Assembly: GCA_963829705.1 (NCBI GenBank)
Contig: CAWHJN010000005.1
Coordinates: 1,488,001-1,552,000 of the forward strand
Reading direction: 5' to 3'
Source of the DNA: CAWHJN01 sp963829705
GTDB lineage: Bacteria > Bacteroidota > Rhodothermia > Rhodothermales > BA12
Length of the DNA stretch: 64,000 nucleotides
Part shown: positions 26,494 through 36,715 of the stretch, in pieces
Layout: each line of letters opens with the position of its first letter
How positions within the stretch are numbered: position 1 is the first letter of the stretch
Notes under the pieces: model-generated
The model's database searches: none
Told to the model about the DNA's origin: nothing
Seen by the model: the letters and a program-made list of their open reading frames with translations, nothing else
Program-made: the position numbers and the translations under genes

Positions 26494-27394
26494 ATGCACC
26501 GCCGATCCTTCGTCAAACATGCTGCCTACGGCACGCTCGGCACCTCCGCGCTCCTCCACCTCGCCGCCTGCACGCCCGAGGCCGCCGACGTAGCTGTGAA
26601 TACGCCTGAACAAACCGGGCCAGATGCCACCGCGCGCGCCGTGCTCGGGCACGTGGGCGTGCAACTCTACACGCTCCAGTCGCGCGCGCAGCAGGACTTC
26701 GACGCCGCCCTGAAGGCCGTCCGCGACGTGGGCTACACCGAGGTCGAACTGGCCGGGCACTACGACCAGACGGGCGCGCACATCGCCGAGGTGCTGCAGG
26801 AGTCTGGGGATGACGGCCCCGGCGGTGCATCTGGGCTACGACCTGCTCCGGGACGACCTCGACACGTGGATCGCCGCGTCGAAGGCGGCCGGGCACACGT
26901 ACATCGTCTGCCCCTGGCTCGGCCAGGATCAGCGCGGGTCGCTGGATGCGTACCGCGAGCACGCCGCGCGCTTCAACGAGTGGGGCCAGAAGTGCCGCGA
27001 TGCCGGGCTGCGCTTTGCCTACCACAACCACGATTTCGAGTTCGAGACCTTCGGCGGTACGGAGTCGGGCTACGACGTCCTGCTCGCCAACACCGACCCC
27101 GACCTCGTCGAGATGGAACTGGATCTGTTCTGGATGCACCGGGCAGGCTTCGACCCCGTCGCCTACTTCGATACGCACCCGGGCCGCTTCCCGCTGTTCC
27201 ACGTCAAAGACGCCCTCGCCGACGGCGAGATGACGTCAGTAGGCAATGGCGTGATCGACTTCACCCGCATCTTCGCCAGCGCCGAGCGCGCCGGGCTGAA
27301 ACACGCCTTCGTCGAGCACGACGATCCGCCCGACGCGATGGCCACCATCACGGCGAGCTACGCCTACCTGGGCACGCTCACCCGCGACGCCTGA
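26494..27394 (+). pseudogene. Tat-signal sugar phosphate isomerase/epimerase, frameshifted at 26806-26809
   Basis: Start ATG at 26494 gives MHRRSFVKHAAYGTLGTSALL with a lipobox-like LAAC, a Tat lipoprotein signal. The first ~105 codons carry the barrel start (VGVQLYTLQSRAQQDFDAAL, VRDVGYTEVELAGHY). The frame is lost at a GGGG run (26806-26809). Removing one G joins ESG to MTAPAVHLGYDLL and continues to the stop at 27394, giving a ~299-residue protein of normal family length with FAYHNHDFEFE, LDLFWMHRAG, FPLFHVKDA and FVEHDDPPDAM (metal ligands). So either a real +1 frameshift or a consensus error. If translated, it would epimerise or isomerise a sugar in the periplasm. Confidence 0.8.
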
Positions 27395-27423
27395 TTTACT
27401 TCCGCCCTTACCTCCTCATCCCG

Positions 27424-28176
27424 ATGCCCACGCCACGTTTTCTTTCCGCCCTCAGCCTCGTGCTCGTGCTGCTCGCCACGGGCTGCGAACCCGCCGAAGA
27501 AGTGCCGCCCGCCGACGACATGCCCGCCACGCAACCGGCAGACGCCAACTTCCTGACACCCGCCGAGGAAGAAGCAGGCTGGCAACTGCTGTTCGATGGC
27601 AGCACCACCAACGGCTGGCACACCTACGGCCAGGATACCGTGCTCTCGGGCTGGTCGGTGGACGATGGCGCGCTGCACTTCGCGCCGGGCGGCGAGGGCG
27701 GCGACCTCGTGACGGCGGCGACCTACGGCGATTTCGAGTTGTCGATGGACTGGAAAATCGCGGCGTGCGGCAACAGCGGCGTCTTCTACCGCGCCCGCGA
27801 AACCGACGACGAGATCTACTGGAACGCCGTCGAGATGCAGGTGCTCGACAACACGTGCCACTCCGACGCCGCCACGGTTTCGCACCAGGCCGGTGCCGTC
27901 TACGACCTCTACGAACCCTCCGCAGACGTGACGCTCGACGCGGGCGAGTGGAACCACGCGCGCGTGGTCGCCCGCGGCCCGCACATCGAGCACTGGCTCA
28001 ACGGCACCAAAGTCGCCGAGTACGACACGTCGAGCGACGACTGGAAGGCGAAGATCGCAGCCAGCAAGTTTGCCACGCTCGAAGGCTATGGCATGAACCC
28101 GAGCGGCATCATCGGCCTGCAGGATCACGGCAACGAGGTGTGGTTCCGCAACATCAAGATCCGCCCGCTTTCCTGA
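27424..28176 (+). CDS. DUF1080 (3-keto-disaccharide hydrolase-like) lipoprotein
   Basis: 250 residues from the ATG at 27424. The frame is open upstream only because of the neighbouring frameshift, and the lipoprotein signal (LSLVLVLLATGC, Cys21) fixes the start. After a Pro-rich linker comes the concanavalin-like DUF1080 fold: WQLLFDGSTTNGWHTYG, WSVDDGALHFAPGGEGGDLVTAATYGDFELSMDWKI, NSGVFYRA, EMQVLDNT, GEWNHARVVARG, and GIIGLQDHGNEVWFRNIKIRPL at the end. Members of this family act as 3-keto-glycoside hydrolases or lyases. Here it would cleave the product of the GMC dehydrogenase at the periplasmic face. Confidence 0.9.
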   Translation: MPTPRFLSALSLVLVLLATGCEPAEEVPPADDMPATQPADANFLTPAEEEAGWQLLFDGSTTNGWHTYGQDTVLSGWSVDDGALHFAPGGEGGDLVTAATYGDFELSMDWKIAACGNSGVFYRARETDDEIYWNAVEMQVLDNTCHSDAATVSHQAGAVYDLYEPSADVTLDAGEWNHARVVARGPHIEHWLNGTKVAEYDTSSDDWKAKIAASKFATLEGYGMNPSGIIGLQDHGNEVWFRNIKIRPLS

Positions 28177-28215
28177 GCGCCCGCGCTCTTCTGCACCCTC
28201 TCATCCTGTGCATCC

Positions 28216-29499
28216 ATGAACGACCGCTCGATCACGGCGCGCCTGAGCGCGATGATGTTTCTGGAGTTTTTCGTCTGGGGCGCGTGGTACACCACCGTGG
28301 GCGTCTTCATGGCGAACAACGGCATGGCGGACCTGACGCACTGGCCATTCACCGTGAACCCCATCGCGGCCATCGCCGCCCCTTTCTTCGTCGGTCTCAT
28401 CGCCGACCGGTACTTCGCGACGGAGAAAGTGCTCGCTGTGCTGCACATCGTGGGCGGCGTCATCATGTTCGTCACGCCCTCTTTCGCCGCCACGCCGACG
28501 CTCTTCATCCTGCTGCTGCTGGCGTACAACCTGTGCTACATGCCCACGCTGAGCCTGGTCAACACGCTGGCGTTTCACCACATCGACGATCAGGAAAAGC
28601 AGTTTCCCACCATCCGCGTCTTCGGCACCATCGGGTGGATCGTGGCGGGCCTGCTGATCAGTTTTGGGCTGGGGGCGTTCGTGGCGGAAGGCATCCGGCC
28701 CGAGGCCACGGCGCTGCCGCTTTACCTCACGGCGGCAGCCAGCATCGCGCTGGGGCTGTACAGCTTCACGCTACCCCACACGCCGCCGCTCGCGGCAGGG
28801 GAGAAAGTGTCGGCGCGCAGCATTCTCGGCCTCGACGCGCTGAAGCAACTCGGCAGCCGGTCGTTCTACACGTTCCTGGCAGGTTCGCTGCTCATCTGCA
28901 TCCCGCTGGCGGCCTACTACAACTTCACGCAGATCTACCTCGGCGTCGCGGGCTTCGACAACATCGCCGCCACGCAGACCATCGGGCAGGTGTCGGAAGC
29001 GTTCTTCATGGTGCTCATCCCGTTCTTCTTCGTCCGCCTCGGCGTGAAGTGGATGCTGGCGGCGGGCATGGCAGCGTGGGTGCTGCGCTACGCGCTGTTC
29101 GCCTTCGGCGCGCCCGACGCCGTCACCTGGATGATCATCGCTGGCATCGCCATGCACGGCATCTGCTACGACTTTTTCTTCGTGACGGGGCAGATCTACG
29201 TGGACAAGAAATCGACTCCGGCTATCCGGGGGCAGGCGCAGGGCCTCATCGTGCTCGTGACCTACGGCGTGGGCCTGCTCATCGGCGCGCAGATCATGGG
29301 CGAGCTGGTGTACAAGCCGTTCCTCGGCGATGCCACCGCGCTCACGCTCGACCAGTGGCACGACTTCTGGTGGATACCTGCGGCCTTCGCGGGCGCGGTG
29401 CTGCTCTTCTTCATCGTGTTCTTCAACGACAAAGTGAAGGACAAAGCCGTGTCCACCGCCGAGGCCGACCGCGCCGTGGCGGCTGAAGGAGGGTTGTGA
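28216..29499 (+). CDS. MFS transporter, nucleoside:H+ symporter (Nuc_H_symport) type
   Basis: 427 residues, about 12 membrane helices. The opening MMFLEFFVWGAWYTTVGVFM, a cytosolic loop LIADRYFATEKVL and a charged helix pair FPTIRVFGTIGWIVAGLLISF are typical of the NupG/XapB-like family, as is HGICYDFFFVTGQIYVDKKSTPAIRGQAQGL. Family members import nucleosides, and many Bacteroidota members sit in sugar-dehydrogenase loci where they probably import keto-sugars. Its TGA overlaps the start of the next gene, so the two are translationally coupled. Confidence 0.88.
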   Translation: MNDRSITARLSAMMFLEFFVWGAWYTTVGVFMANNGMADLTHWPFTVNPIAAIAAPFFVGLIADRYFATEKVLAVLHIVGGVIMFVTPSFAATPTLFILLLLAYNLCYMPTLSLVNTLAFHHIDDQEKQFPTIRVFGTIGWIVAGLLISFGLGAFVAEGIRPEATALPLYLTAAASIALGLYSFTLPHTPPLAAGEKVSARSILGLDALKQLGSRSFYTFLAGSLLICIPLAAYYNFTQIYLGVAGFDNIAATQTIGQVSEAFFMVLIPFFFVRLGVKWMLAAGMAAWVLRYALFAFGAPDAVTWMIIAGIAMHGICYDFFFVTGQIYVDKKSTPAIRGQAQGLIVLVTYGVGLLIGAQIMGELVYKPFLGDATALTLDQWHDFWWIPAAFAGAVLLFFIVFFNDKVKDKAVSTAEADRAVAAEGGL

Positions 29500-30656
29500 T
29501 GGCGGGCGGAAAGCTGACGTACGGCATGGTAGGCGGCGGGCCGGGCGCGTTCATCGGAGCCGTCCACCGCCACGCGCTCGCGCTCGACGGCGAGGCGGTG
29601 CTCGCCGCCGGGGCGTTCTCGTCGCGGGCGGAGGCGTCGCGGGAGATGGGCGAGGAGCTGGGCCTCGACCCCGCACGCGTGTACACGTCGTACGAAGAGA
29701 TGGCCCGGCGCGAAGCCGCGCTGCCCGAAAACGAGCGGATCGACTTCGTCGTCGTCGTCACGCCCAACCACCTCCACGTTCCCGTCGCCACGGCGTTCGT
29801 CGAGCACGGGTTCGACGTCGTGTGCGACAAGCCGCTCTCGACCCACCTCGACGACGCCCGGCGGCTGGCGGCGCTGGTGGAGGAGAAAAACGTCGTCTTC
29901 GCGCTCACGCACAACTACAGCGGCTACCCGATGGTGAAAGAGGCGCGGGCAATGGTGGAAGATGGCGTGCTCGGCACGGTCCGCAAAGTGATCGTCGAAT
30001 ACCTGCAAGGCTGGCTCTCGACGCCCGTCGAACAGACGGGCTCGAAGCAGGCGAGCTGGCGCACGACGCCTGAACTCGCGGGGGCAGGCGCGCTGGGCGA
30101 CATCGGCACGCACGCCGAGCACCTGGCCCGCTACGTCACCGGCCTCGGCATCGAGCGCGTCTGCGCCGACGTGAACACGTTCGTCGAAAACCGCAAGCTG
30201 GACGACGACGCCAGCGTGCTCCTCGGTTTCGGCGGCGGCGCGAAGGGCGTGCTGACGTGCTCGCAGATCGCCGTCGGCGAGGAAAACCGTCTCAGTCTGC
30301 GCGTCTACGGCACAGAGGCGAGTCTGGAATGGCGGCAGGAAAGCCCCAACGAACTCGTCGTGCGCCGCGCCTCCGGCCCGCGTGAAGTCTACACGCGCGG
30401 TATGGACGGGCTCTCCGAGGCCGCGCAGCGTGCCACGCGCGTCCCTGCCGGGCACCCCGAGGCGTTCATCGAAGCCTTCGCCAACGTCTACCGCGACGCC
30501 CTCCGCGCCGTCCGCGCCCGCAAGAGCGGCGCACACGTCGACCTGGCGGATTTCGACGTGCCCACGGCGCAGGACGGCATCGCGGGTCTGGCGTTCATCC
30601 GGGCCGTGCTCGAAAGCAGCGAGCGGGGTGGATGGGTGGACGTGACCGACTCATAG
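29499..30656 (+). CDS. Cytosolic Gfo/Idh/MocA family oxidoreductase
   Basis: 385 residues from the ATG at 29499, which overlaps the stop of the MFS gene by one base; a GTG one codon earlier is also possible. No signal peptide, unlike the copy at 25030, so it acts in the cytosol. Rossmann domain (YGMVGGGPGAFIGAVHRHAL), VVVVTPNHLHVPVATAFVEHGFDVVCDKPLS with the conserved Lys-Pro, then GALGDIGTHAEHLARYVTG in the C-terminal domain. Likely a NAD(P)-dependent dehydrogenase/reductase that acts on the sugar imported by the MFS porter, perhaps reducing a 3-keto-sugar. Confidence 0.88.
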   Translation: MAGGKLTYGMVGGGPGAFIGAVHRHALALDGEAVLAAGAFSSRAEASREMGEELGLDPARVYTSYEEMARREAALPENERIDFVVVVTPNHLHVPVATAFVEHGFDVVCDKPLSTHLDDARRLAALVEEKNVVFALTHNYSGYPMVKEARAMVEDGVLGTVRKVIVEYLQGWLSTPVEQTGSKQASWRTTPELAGAGALGDIGTHAEHLARYVTGLGIERVCADVNTFVENRKLDDDASVLLGFGGGAKGVLTCSQIAVGEENRLSLRVYGTEASLEWRQESPNELVVRRASGPREVYTRGMDGLSEAAQRATRVPAGHPEAFIEAFANVYRDALRAVRARKSGAHVDLADFDVPTAQDGIAGLAFIRAVLESSERGGWVDVTDS

Positions 30657-30708
30657 CCCTTCAGGGAATCCCTCCGCATTCCGCGTTTCCACTTCTGACT
30701 TTCCAAAA
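30657..30708 (+). repeat. Pyrimidine-rich repeat unit before a start codon
   Basis: The 52-bp gap holds CATTCCGCGTTTCCACTTC and CTGACTTTCC just before the ATG at 30709. Read on the other strand it matches the purine-rich units at 20285 and 35142. Confidence 0.5.
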
Positions 30709-31725
<1,017 letters not shown>

Positions 31726-31761
31726 ACCTTCACCCAGTCACTCACCAACTCCATCACCGCT

Positions 31762-32079
31762 ATGTCTTCGATCTCCCGCCGCCAGTTTCTCGCTGCTTCC
31801 GGCGCCGCCCTCGGTGCCACGACGCTTCTCGCCGCCTGTGGCGGTGGCGGCGGTGACGTGACCGCCGCGTCGTGCGAAGGCTACGACACGCTCACCGAAG
31901 CGCAGCTCGCTCAGCGACAGGCCCTCAACTACGTCGACAACTCGACGACGCCGGGCCAGCGGTGCGACAACTGCCGGTTCCACAACGTGAACGAAGGGTC
32001 GGCGTGCATGGGCTGCCAGCTCTTCCCCGGCCCCGTGGCTCCGCAGGGCTGGTGCAGCGGCTGGGCTGCCCTCACGTGA
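31762..32079 (+). CDS. High-potential iron-sulfur protein (HiPIP), Tat-exported, possibly lipid-anchored
   Basis: 105 residues. A Tat signal (SRRQFLAASGAALGATTLL) runs into a lipobox-like LAAC (Cys26) and a Gly5 linker, so it may be an anchored lipoprotein. The mature domain is a classic HiPIP: CDNC (Cys68, Cys71), CQLFPGPVAPQGWCSGW (Cys85, Cys98) hold a [4Fe-4S]3+/2+ cluster. HiPIPs are periplasmic one-electron carriers; in Rhodothermus marinus HiPIP links complex III to the caa3 oxidase. It is 36 bp after the epimerase gene in the same direction, and its end overlaps the convergent ABC ATPase gene by 8 bp. Confidence 0.92.
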   Translation: MSSISRRQFLAASGAALGATTLLAACGGGGGDVTAASCEGYDTLTEAQLAQRQALNYVDNSTTPGQRCDNCRFHNVNEGSACMGCQLFPGPVAPQGWCSGWAALT

Positions 32080-33016
32080 GCGCGCTCAGGGGTTCGGCGG
32101 CGTACGCCTGACCCGTCGCGTTGAAAAACACGTCGTCCAGCGTCGGCGTGCGGATCGTGGCACTCGCCATTGCGCCGGGGCGTGAGGTGGCGAGCTGCGC
32201 GAGCACGTCAGCGGGGCGAGCATGGTCGATCCGCAGCGCGTTGCCCACGCGCGTGGCGCGTCCGCCCTCGATCACCGGCACCTCGTGGTCGAGCGTGCCG
32301 CCGGGCTGCGGGACGATCCACAGCGTTTCCTTGCCCAGACGGCCTTTGAGCGCCTCAGGCGAACCCTCAGCGACGACCGCGCCGTGGTGCAGGATGGTCA
32401 CCGCGTGCGCGTCGTCGGCTTCGTCGAGCAGGTGCGTGGCCATCAGGATCGTGACGCCGTCGTCGGCGCGCAGCTTCTGCAGGAGGTCGTGAAAGTGGCG
32501 GCGCGCCGTGGGGTCGAGGGCCGTCGTGGGCTCGTCGAGCAGCAGCAGGGCAGGCCGGTGGACGAGGGCGCGGGCAAGGTCCGCACGGCGCTTTTCGCCG
32601 CCGGAGAGGGTCTTCACCCGGCGCGAGGCCAGCGCGTCGAGGTCGAGAGCAGCGAGGAGGGCATCGGCACGCGTGCGGGCGTCGGCGCGCGGCAATCCGT
32701 AGAGTGCGGCCTGCACGTCGAGGTTTTCCCGCACCGACAGCGCGTCGTCGAGGGCGACATGCTGAAACACGACGCCGATGCTGCGGCGCACAGCGTCGGG
32801 ATCGTCCGTCACGTCATGCCCCATCACTCGCGCGTTTCCTTCCGAGGGACGTAGCAGCGTCGTCAGGATGCGGAAGAGGGTCGTTTTGCCGCTGCCGTTG
32901 GGGCCGAGGAGCGCGTGGAAGTGTCCCCGTTCTACCGTGAGCGTGACGTCGCGCAGCGCGGGGTGCTCGCCGTAGCGATGCGTGAGGTGCTGGGCCGAGA
33001 GGGCGGGCGTGTCCAT
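32072..33016 (-). CDS. ABC transporter ATP-binding protein (CcmA/DrrA-like)
   Basis: 314 residues. Walker A GPNGSGKTT (~38-46), Q-loop VVFQHVALDD, signature LSGGEKRRADLARAL, Walker B LLLLDEPTTALD, and H-loop MATHLLDEADDA. A ~90-residue C-terminal extension after the core is typical of drug/Na+ exporter ATPases pairing with ABC-2 permeases. It lies 16 bp after ctaB on the same strand, so it is likely co-transcribed with ctaA-ctaB. The plausible permease partner is at 20362-21144. The role may be in haem/copper oxidase assembly, inferred from context only. Confidence 0.9.
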   Translation of the reverse strand: MDTPALSAQHLTHRYGEHPALRDVTLTVERGHFHALLGPNGSGKTTLFRILTTLLRPSEGNARVMGHDVTDDPDAVRRSIGVVFQHVALDDALSVRENLDVQAALYGLPRADARTRADALLAALDLDALASRRVKTLSGGEKRRADLARALVHRPALLLLDEPTTALDPTARRHFHDLLQKLRADDGVTILMATHLLDEADDAHAVTILHHGAVVAEGSPEALKGRLGKETLWIVPQPGGTLDHEVPVIEGGRATRVGNALRIDHARPADVLAQLATSRPGAMASATIRTPTLDDVFFNATGQAYAAEPLSALT

Positions 33017-33032
33017 GCAGAATGTCGGCGCG

Positions 33033-33947
33033 TCAGATGAGCACGTCGATGACGAGCGCGGCGACGAGCAGTGGGATGTAGAACACCGACGCTTTCAGCA
33101 CCTTTTTGGCCTGGGGGCCCGTGCGGGTGCGCAGAAACACGAGCGACGGGCGCAGGAAGTACGCGCCCAGCCCCACCGCCGCCGCGCCGTACACCCACGA
33201 CGCCAGTCCCATCCACACGGGCAAGAGGCTCGCCGCGACGGTCAGCACCGTGAACGCCACCATCAGCGCGCCCGTGGAAAGGCCCGTGTCGTCGTCGATG
33301 GCGCTCATGCGGTACCCGCCGCGCGCGTAGTCCTTGCGGTACATCCATGAGAGCGCCAGGAAGTGCGGCATCTGCCATGCGGCGAGCACGAGGAAGACGG
33401 CCCAGCCCGGCGCACCGAATGTGCCCGTGGCAGCCACATAGCCGCCCAGCGCGGGCAACGCCCCGGGGATCGTGCCGATGAGTGTGTTCCAGACGGTGAC
33501 GCGCTTGAGCGGCGTATAGACGTACACGTAGAGCACGACAGTCAGAATTGCCAGCCCGGCGGTCTGCGGGTTGGACGTAGGGCACAAGAGCGCGACGCCC
33601 GCGCAGATGCTGCCGTAGCCCATCCACTTGGCCTGCGCGACGCTGATGCGGCCCGACGGCAGCGGGCGCGACGCCGTGCGGTGCATCGTCGCGTCGAAGT
33701 CGCGCTCGACGACGTGGTTGAGGATGGCACCTCCCGCCGATGTCAGCGCCACGCCCACGAGCGTCGCCACGAGCGTCCAGCCCGTCGCGCCGGGCGCATC
33801 GAAGCCGAGCGCGAAGCCTGCCAGCGTCGAGAGCACGACGAGAAAGGTGATCTCGGGCTTGGTGAGCGTCATCACGTCGCGGGCGAACGACGGTGCGTGA
33901 GCTTGCAGAAATCGACTCGTCTCGGCTTTTTCGAGGACGTTGGACAT
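33033..33947 (-). CDS. ctaB: Protoheme IX farnesyltransferase (haem O synthase)
   Basis: 304 residues. UbiA-type prenyltransferase with about nine membrane helices and the CtaB/CyoE first Asp-rich motif region NHVVERDFDATMHRTASRPLPSG; KPEITFLVVLSTLAGF opens the first helix, and WQMPHFLALSWMYRKDYARGGY marks the second conserved loop. It adds a farnesyl group to haem B, giving haem O. ctaA follows upstream on the same strand with a one-base stop/start overlap (TGATG), so haem O passes to haem A synthase, serving an aa3- or caa3-type oxidase encoded elsewhere. Confidence 0.94.
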   Translation of the reverse strand: MSNVLEKAETSRFLQAHAPSFARDVMTLTKPEITFLVVLSTLAGFALGFDAPGATGWTLVATLVGVALTSAGGAILNHVVERDFDATMHRTASRPLPSGRISVAQAKWMGYGSICAGVALLCPTSNPQTAGLAILTVVLYVYVYTPLKRVTVWNTLIGTIPGALPALGGYVAATGTFGAPGWAVFLVLAAWQMPHFLALSWMYRKDYARGGYRMSAIDDDTGLSTGALMVAFTVLTVAASLLPVWMGLASWVYGAAAVGLGAYFLRPSLVFLRTRTGPQAKKVLKASVFYIPLLVAALVIDVLI

Positions 33948-35083
33948 CAGGAGGTGGGAAAGCGGTGGCCCGTCAGCGCCTCGAAGTGGGCGGCGGGGTC
34001 GGGGAGGGCGCGGTCGAGCACGCGCACGCGCTGCCGCGCCGCGAGGTAGCGGCGGCGGAGGAAAGGCGCAAACGAGAGCACGGCGGGCGGCGGCGCCTGC
34101 CGCGTGTGGTCGAGGGCGGCACGCCGCGCCATCGGGTCGTGGAGGGAGGCGCGCAGCCCGTCAGGGGTTGTGGGCGAAAGCAAGGCTTCGTTGCAGAACA
34201 AGAGGAAGACGATCCACAGGAGGTCTGCCGTCAGCAGATGCACGAGCTGCATCCACACCGGCGCTTTGAGGAAGATCGTCCACGCCCCAGCGGCGACCTG
34301 GGCAAGATACAGCCCGAGGGCGACCTGCCCGAGCGTCTGCACGCGCGCCGAGGCGTGGCGGCGCTGCACGTACAGCACCGTGGCCACGAGCAGCACGCCG
34401 AAGCCGAGCGCGAGCGCGGGGTGGTAGATGCGCAGGCGTTCGAGGAAGTGGGCCGTGCTCTCCGAGGCCCGCGCGAGCGCCTCCCCCGTGCCCGCAACGC
34501 GGAAGAGCGTGTCGCCCAGCGCCGTCACGGCACCCGCGGCGCTCACGACGAGCATCGTCACCAGCGAGGCGGCGAGCAGCACGCCGGTCCTTCCGTGCCC
34601 GCGGAGCGAGGGCTTCTCGTGCCCCATCGCCCACCACGCCGTCAGCGTCAGAAAGGCCACGAGGATAAAGGTGTTGACGAGATGCACGACGGTCGAGAAA
34701 GTGCGGACGGCGGAGGCGTTGAAGGCCACCCACTCGAACAGCACGATGACGGCCCCGACGGCCCCTTCGGTGATGACGAACACGAGCGAGCCGAAGGCTC
34801 CGGCGCGCACCCGGTGGCCGCGCGGGTACTTCCTGAAGGCCCACCACGCCAGCCCGATCACGAAGAAGCCCGCCAGCGCGCTCGTGAGCCGGTGCGACAG
34901 TTCGATCAGCGTCTCGATCTTCGGACTCTGCGGCACGACCACGCCGTTGCACAGCGGCCAGTGGCTGCCGCAGCCCGCGCCCGAACCCGTCGCCCGCACG
35001 AACGCGCCCCACAGGATGACAGCGAGCATATACCCCACCACACCCCAGGCATATCTGGCAAACCGCGCGTGCTGATCCGGCAT
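33947..35083 (-). CDS. ctaA: Haem A synthase (COX15/CtaA)
   Basis: 378 residues from the ATG at 35083; a TTG five codons upstream is possible. Eight membrane helices are visible. Motifs include FVRATGSGAGCGSHWPLCNG (the Cys pair and first haem region), LSHRLTSALAGFF with a ligand His, VVHLVNTFILVAFLTL with another, and later FHLERLRIYHPALALGFGVL-like and VWMQLVHLLTADLLW. It oxidises the C8 methyl of haem O to formyl. Odd: a soluble ~60-residue C-terminal tail (from about residue 305) beyond the usual end. Its stop overlaps the ctaB start by one base. Confidence 0.9.
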   Translation of the reverse strand: MPDQHARFARYAWGVVGYMLAVILWGAFVRATGSGAGCGSHWPLCNGVVVPQSPKIETLIELSHRLTSALAGFFVIGLAWWAFRKYPRGHRVRAGAFGSLVFVITEGAVGAVIVLFEWVAFNASAVRTFSTVVHLVNTFILVAFLTLTAWWAMGHEKPSLRGHGRTGVLLAASLVTMLVVSAAGAVTALGDTLFRVAGTGEALARASESTAHFLERLRIYHPALALGFGVLLVATVLYVQRRHASARVQTLGQVALGLYLAQVAAGAWTIFLKAPVWMQLVHLLTADLLWIVFLLFCNEALLSPTTPDGLRASLHDPMARRAALDHTRQAPPPAVLSFAPFLRRRYLAARQRVRVLDRALPDPAAHFEALTGHRFPTS

Positions 35084-35141
35084 GTTCGAAGCTTTCAACT
35101 GAGGCCGAAAACCTGTGCTCGGGGAGCCGGTTTCGTGGATT

Positions 35142-35338
35142 CACGGGGAAAGTCGAAGCGTGGAAGTCGGAACGCAGAAGCAGGGGCGTGATCTTTGGAG
35201 GTGGACGTGGCGTGTCTCGTCACCGACGCGGGACACGCCACGGCACGTCTCTACGGTATTTCGCGTCCGCACTCGGCGCAATGACCCTTCGACGTTGCGC
35301 CCCGACTTCCGACTTCTCACCTCCGAAATCCCACCTTC
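35142..35338. repeat. Paired purine and pyrimidine arms of the intergenic repeat family, with an extra hairpin
   Basis: In the divergent 255-bp gap between ctaA and glmM, GAAGTCGGAA (35163-35172) is the exact inverse of TTCCGACTTC (35307-35316). Between them GTGGCGTGTC (35207-35216) pairs with GACACGCCAC (35232-35241). The left arm is purine-rich, the right arm pyrimidine-rich and abuts the glmM ATG. Confidence 0.6.
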
Positions 35339-36715
35339 ATGAAAACCCTCATGGTCTCCATCTCCGGCATTCGCGGCATTTTTGGCGCGGGGCTGGATGC
35401 CGCCGTCCTCGTCGATTTCACGATGGCCTACGGCACGTGGGCGCGGCGCGAGGCGGAGAAAGCCGGACGCGCGCCGCTCATCGTCGTCGGGCGCGACGCG
35501 CGCGTGACGGGCGACGTGTGCGCCCGCCTCGTCATGGCGACGCTTCAGAGCGTCGGCTGCGACGTGGTCGATGCGGGCTTGGCGACGACGCCGACGGTCG
35601 AGATGGCGGTGCTGTTCGAAAAAGCGCAGGGCGGGATCATCCTGTCGGCCTCGCACAACCCAGCCGAGTGGAACGCGCTCAAGCTGCTCAATGAAAAAGG
35701 CGAATTCCTGACGCCCGACGAGGCGCAGACGGTCATCGACCTGTCGAAGTCCGGGGGCAGCGTGACGGCCTCATTCGACGCGCTCGGCAGCTTCAAGCAG
35801 CACGAGTATCTCGATCAGCACATCCAGGCGATTCTCGACCTGCCGTTTATCGACCGGGAGAAAATCGCCGCACAGGACTTTCGCGTCGCCGTGGACGGCA
35901 TCAACTCGGTCGGCGGCGTCGCCATTCCGGCGTTGCTGCGTGCGCTCGGCATCCCCGACGAGCGCATCCACTGCCTCAACTGCGAACCCACGGGCCGCTT
36001 CGCGCACAACCCCGAGCCGCTGCCCGCGCACCTGACGGGCATCCTCGACGAAGTGAAAACGTCCGGTGCTAATCTCGGCATCGTCGTCGATCCCGACGCG
36101 GACCGGCTGGCGCTCGTCGAGAACGAGGGGCGCTACCTCAGCGAGGAGCTGACGCAGGTGGTGGCGGCAGACTTTCTGTGGGGCGTTCGCAAGGGTGCGT
36201 TCGTGACCAACCTGTCGTCGTCGCGGGCCATCGAGGACGTGGCGAAAAAGCACGGCGCAGACGTGTACCGCAGCGCCGTCGGCGAGGCGAACGTGGTGGG
36301 CAAGATGAAAGAGGTGGGGGCCACCCTCGGTGGCGAGGGCAATGGCGGCGTCATCCTGCCGGATCTGCATCACGGACGCGACGCGCTCGTGGGCGTGGCG
36401 ATGGTGCTCCAGCACATGGCCAACACCGGGCAGTCGCTCTCCGAAATCCGCGAAGGGCTGCCGCAGTACGCGATCTCGAAAAACAAAGTGTCGGTCGAAG
36501 GCCTCGACGTGGATGCGCTGCTCGAAAGGCTCGCGACGCGCTACGCGAATGCCCGCGTCTCGACCCTCGACGGCGTGAAGGTGGACCTGGACGAGGGCTG
36601 GGTGCACCTGCGGAAATCAAACACCGAGCCCATCGTGCGGATCTACGCTGAAGCCGCCACGCCCGAGGCGGCAGGCGCGCTGGCCGAACGCTTCAAGGGG
36701 GAGTTCATCGGTTGA
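35339..36715 (+). CDS. glmM: Phosphoglucosamine mutase (or related phosphohexomutase)
   Basis: 458 residues, normal length. Alpha-D-phosphohexomutase fold with SISGIRG at the start, active-site phosphoserine loop SASHNPAEWN (Ser105), Mg-binding DPDADR, sugar-binding GEGNGG, and phosphate-binding RKSNTEPIVRIYAEA. Converts glucosamine 6-phosphate to glucosamine 1-phosphate for peptidoglycan and LPS precursors. Bacteroidota GlmM-type proteins use the same loop; a phosphoglucomutase/phosphomannomutase activity cannot be excluded. Confidence 0.87.
   Translation: MKTLMVSISGIRGIFGAGLDAAVLVDFTMAYGTWARREAEKAGRAPLIVVGRDARVTGDVCARLVMATLQSVGCDVVDAGLATTPTVEMAVLFEKAQGGIILSASHNPAEWNALKLLNEKGEFLTPDEAQTVIDLSKSGGSVTASFDALGSFKQHEYLDQHIQAILDLPFIDREKIAAQDFRVAVDGINSVGGVAIPALLRALGIPDERIHCLNCEPTGRFAHNPEPLPAHLTGILDEVKTSGANLGIVVDPDADRLALVENEGRYLSEELTQVVAADFLWGVRKGAFVTNLSSSRAIEDVAKKHGADVYRSAVGEANVVGKMKEVGATLGGEGNGGVILPDLHHGRDALVGVAMVLQHMANTGQSLSEIREGLPQYAISKNKVSVEGLDVDALLERLATRYANARVSTLDGVKVDLDEGWVHLRKSNTEPIVRIYAEAATPEAAGALAERFKGEFIG

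Noticed and set aside
26488..28176. Single 562-residue epimerase-DUF1080 fusion protein
   Set aside because: The fusion comes from the frameshift at 26806-26809; a lipoprotein signal inside marks the real start of the DUF1080 gene at 27424.
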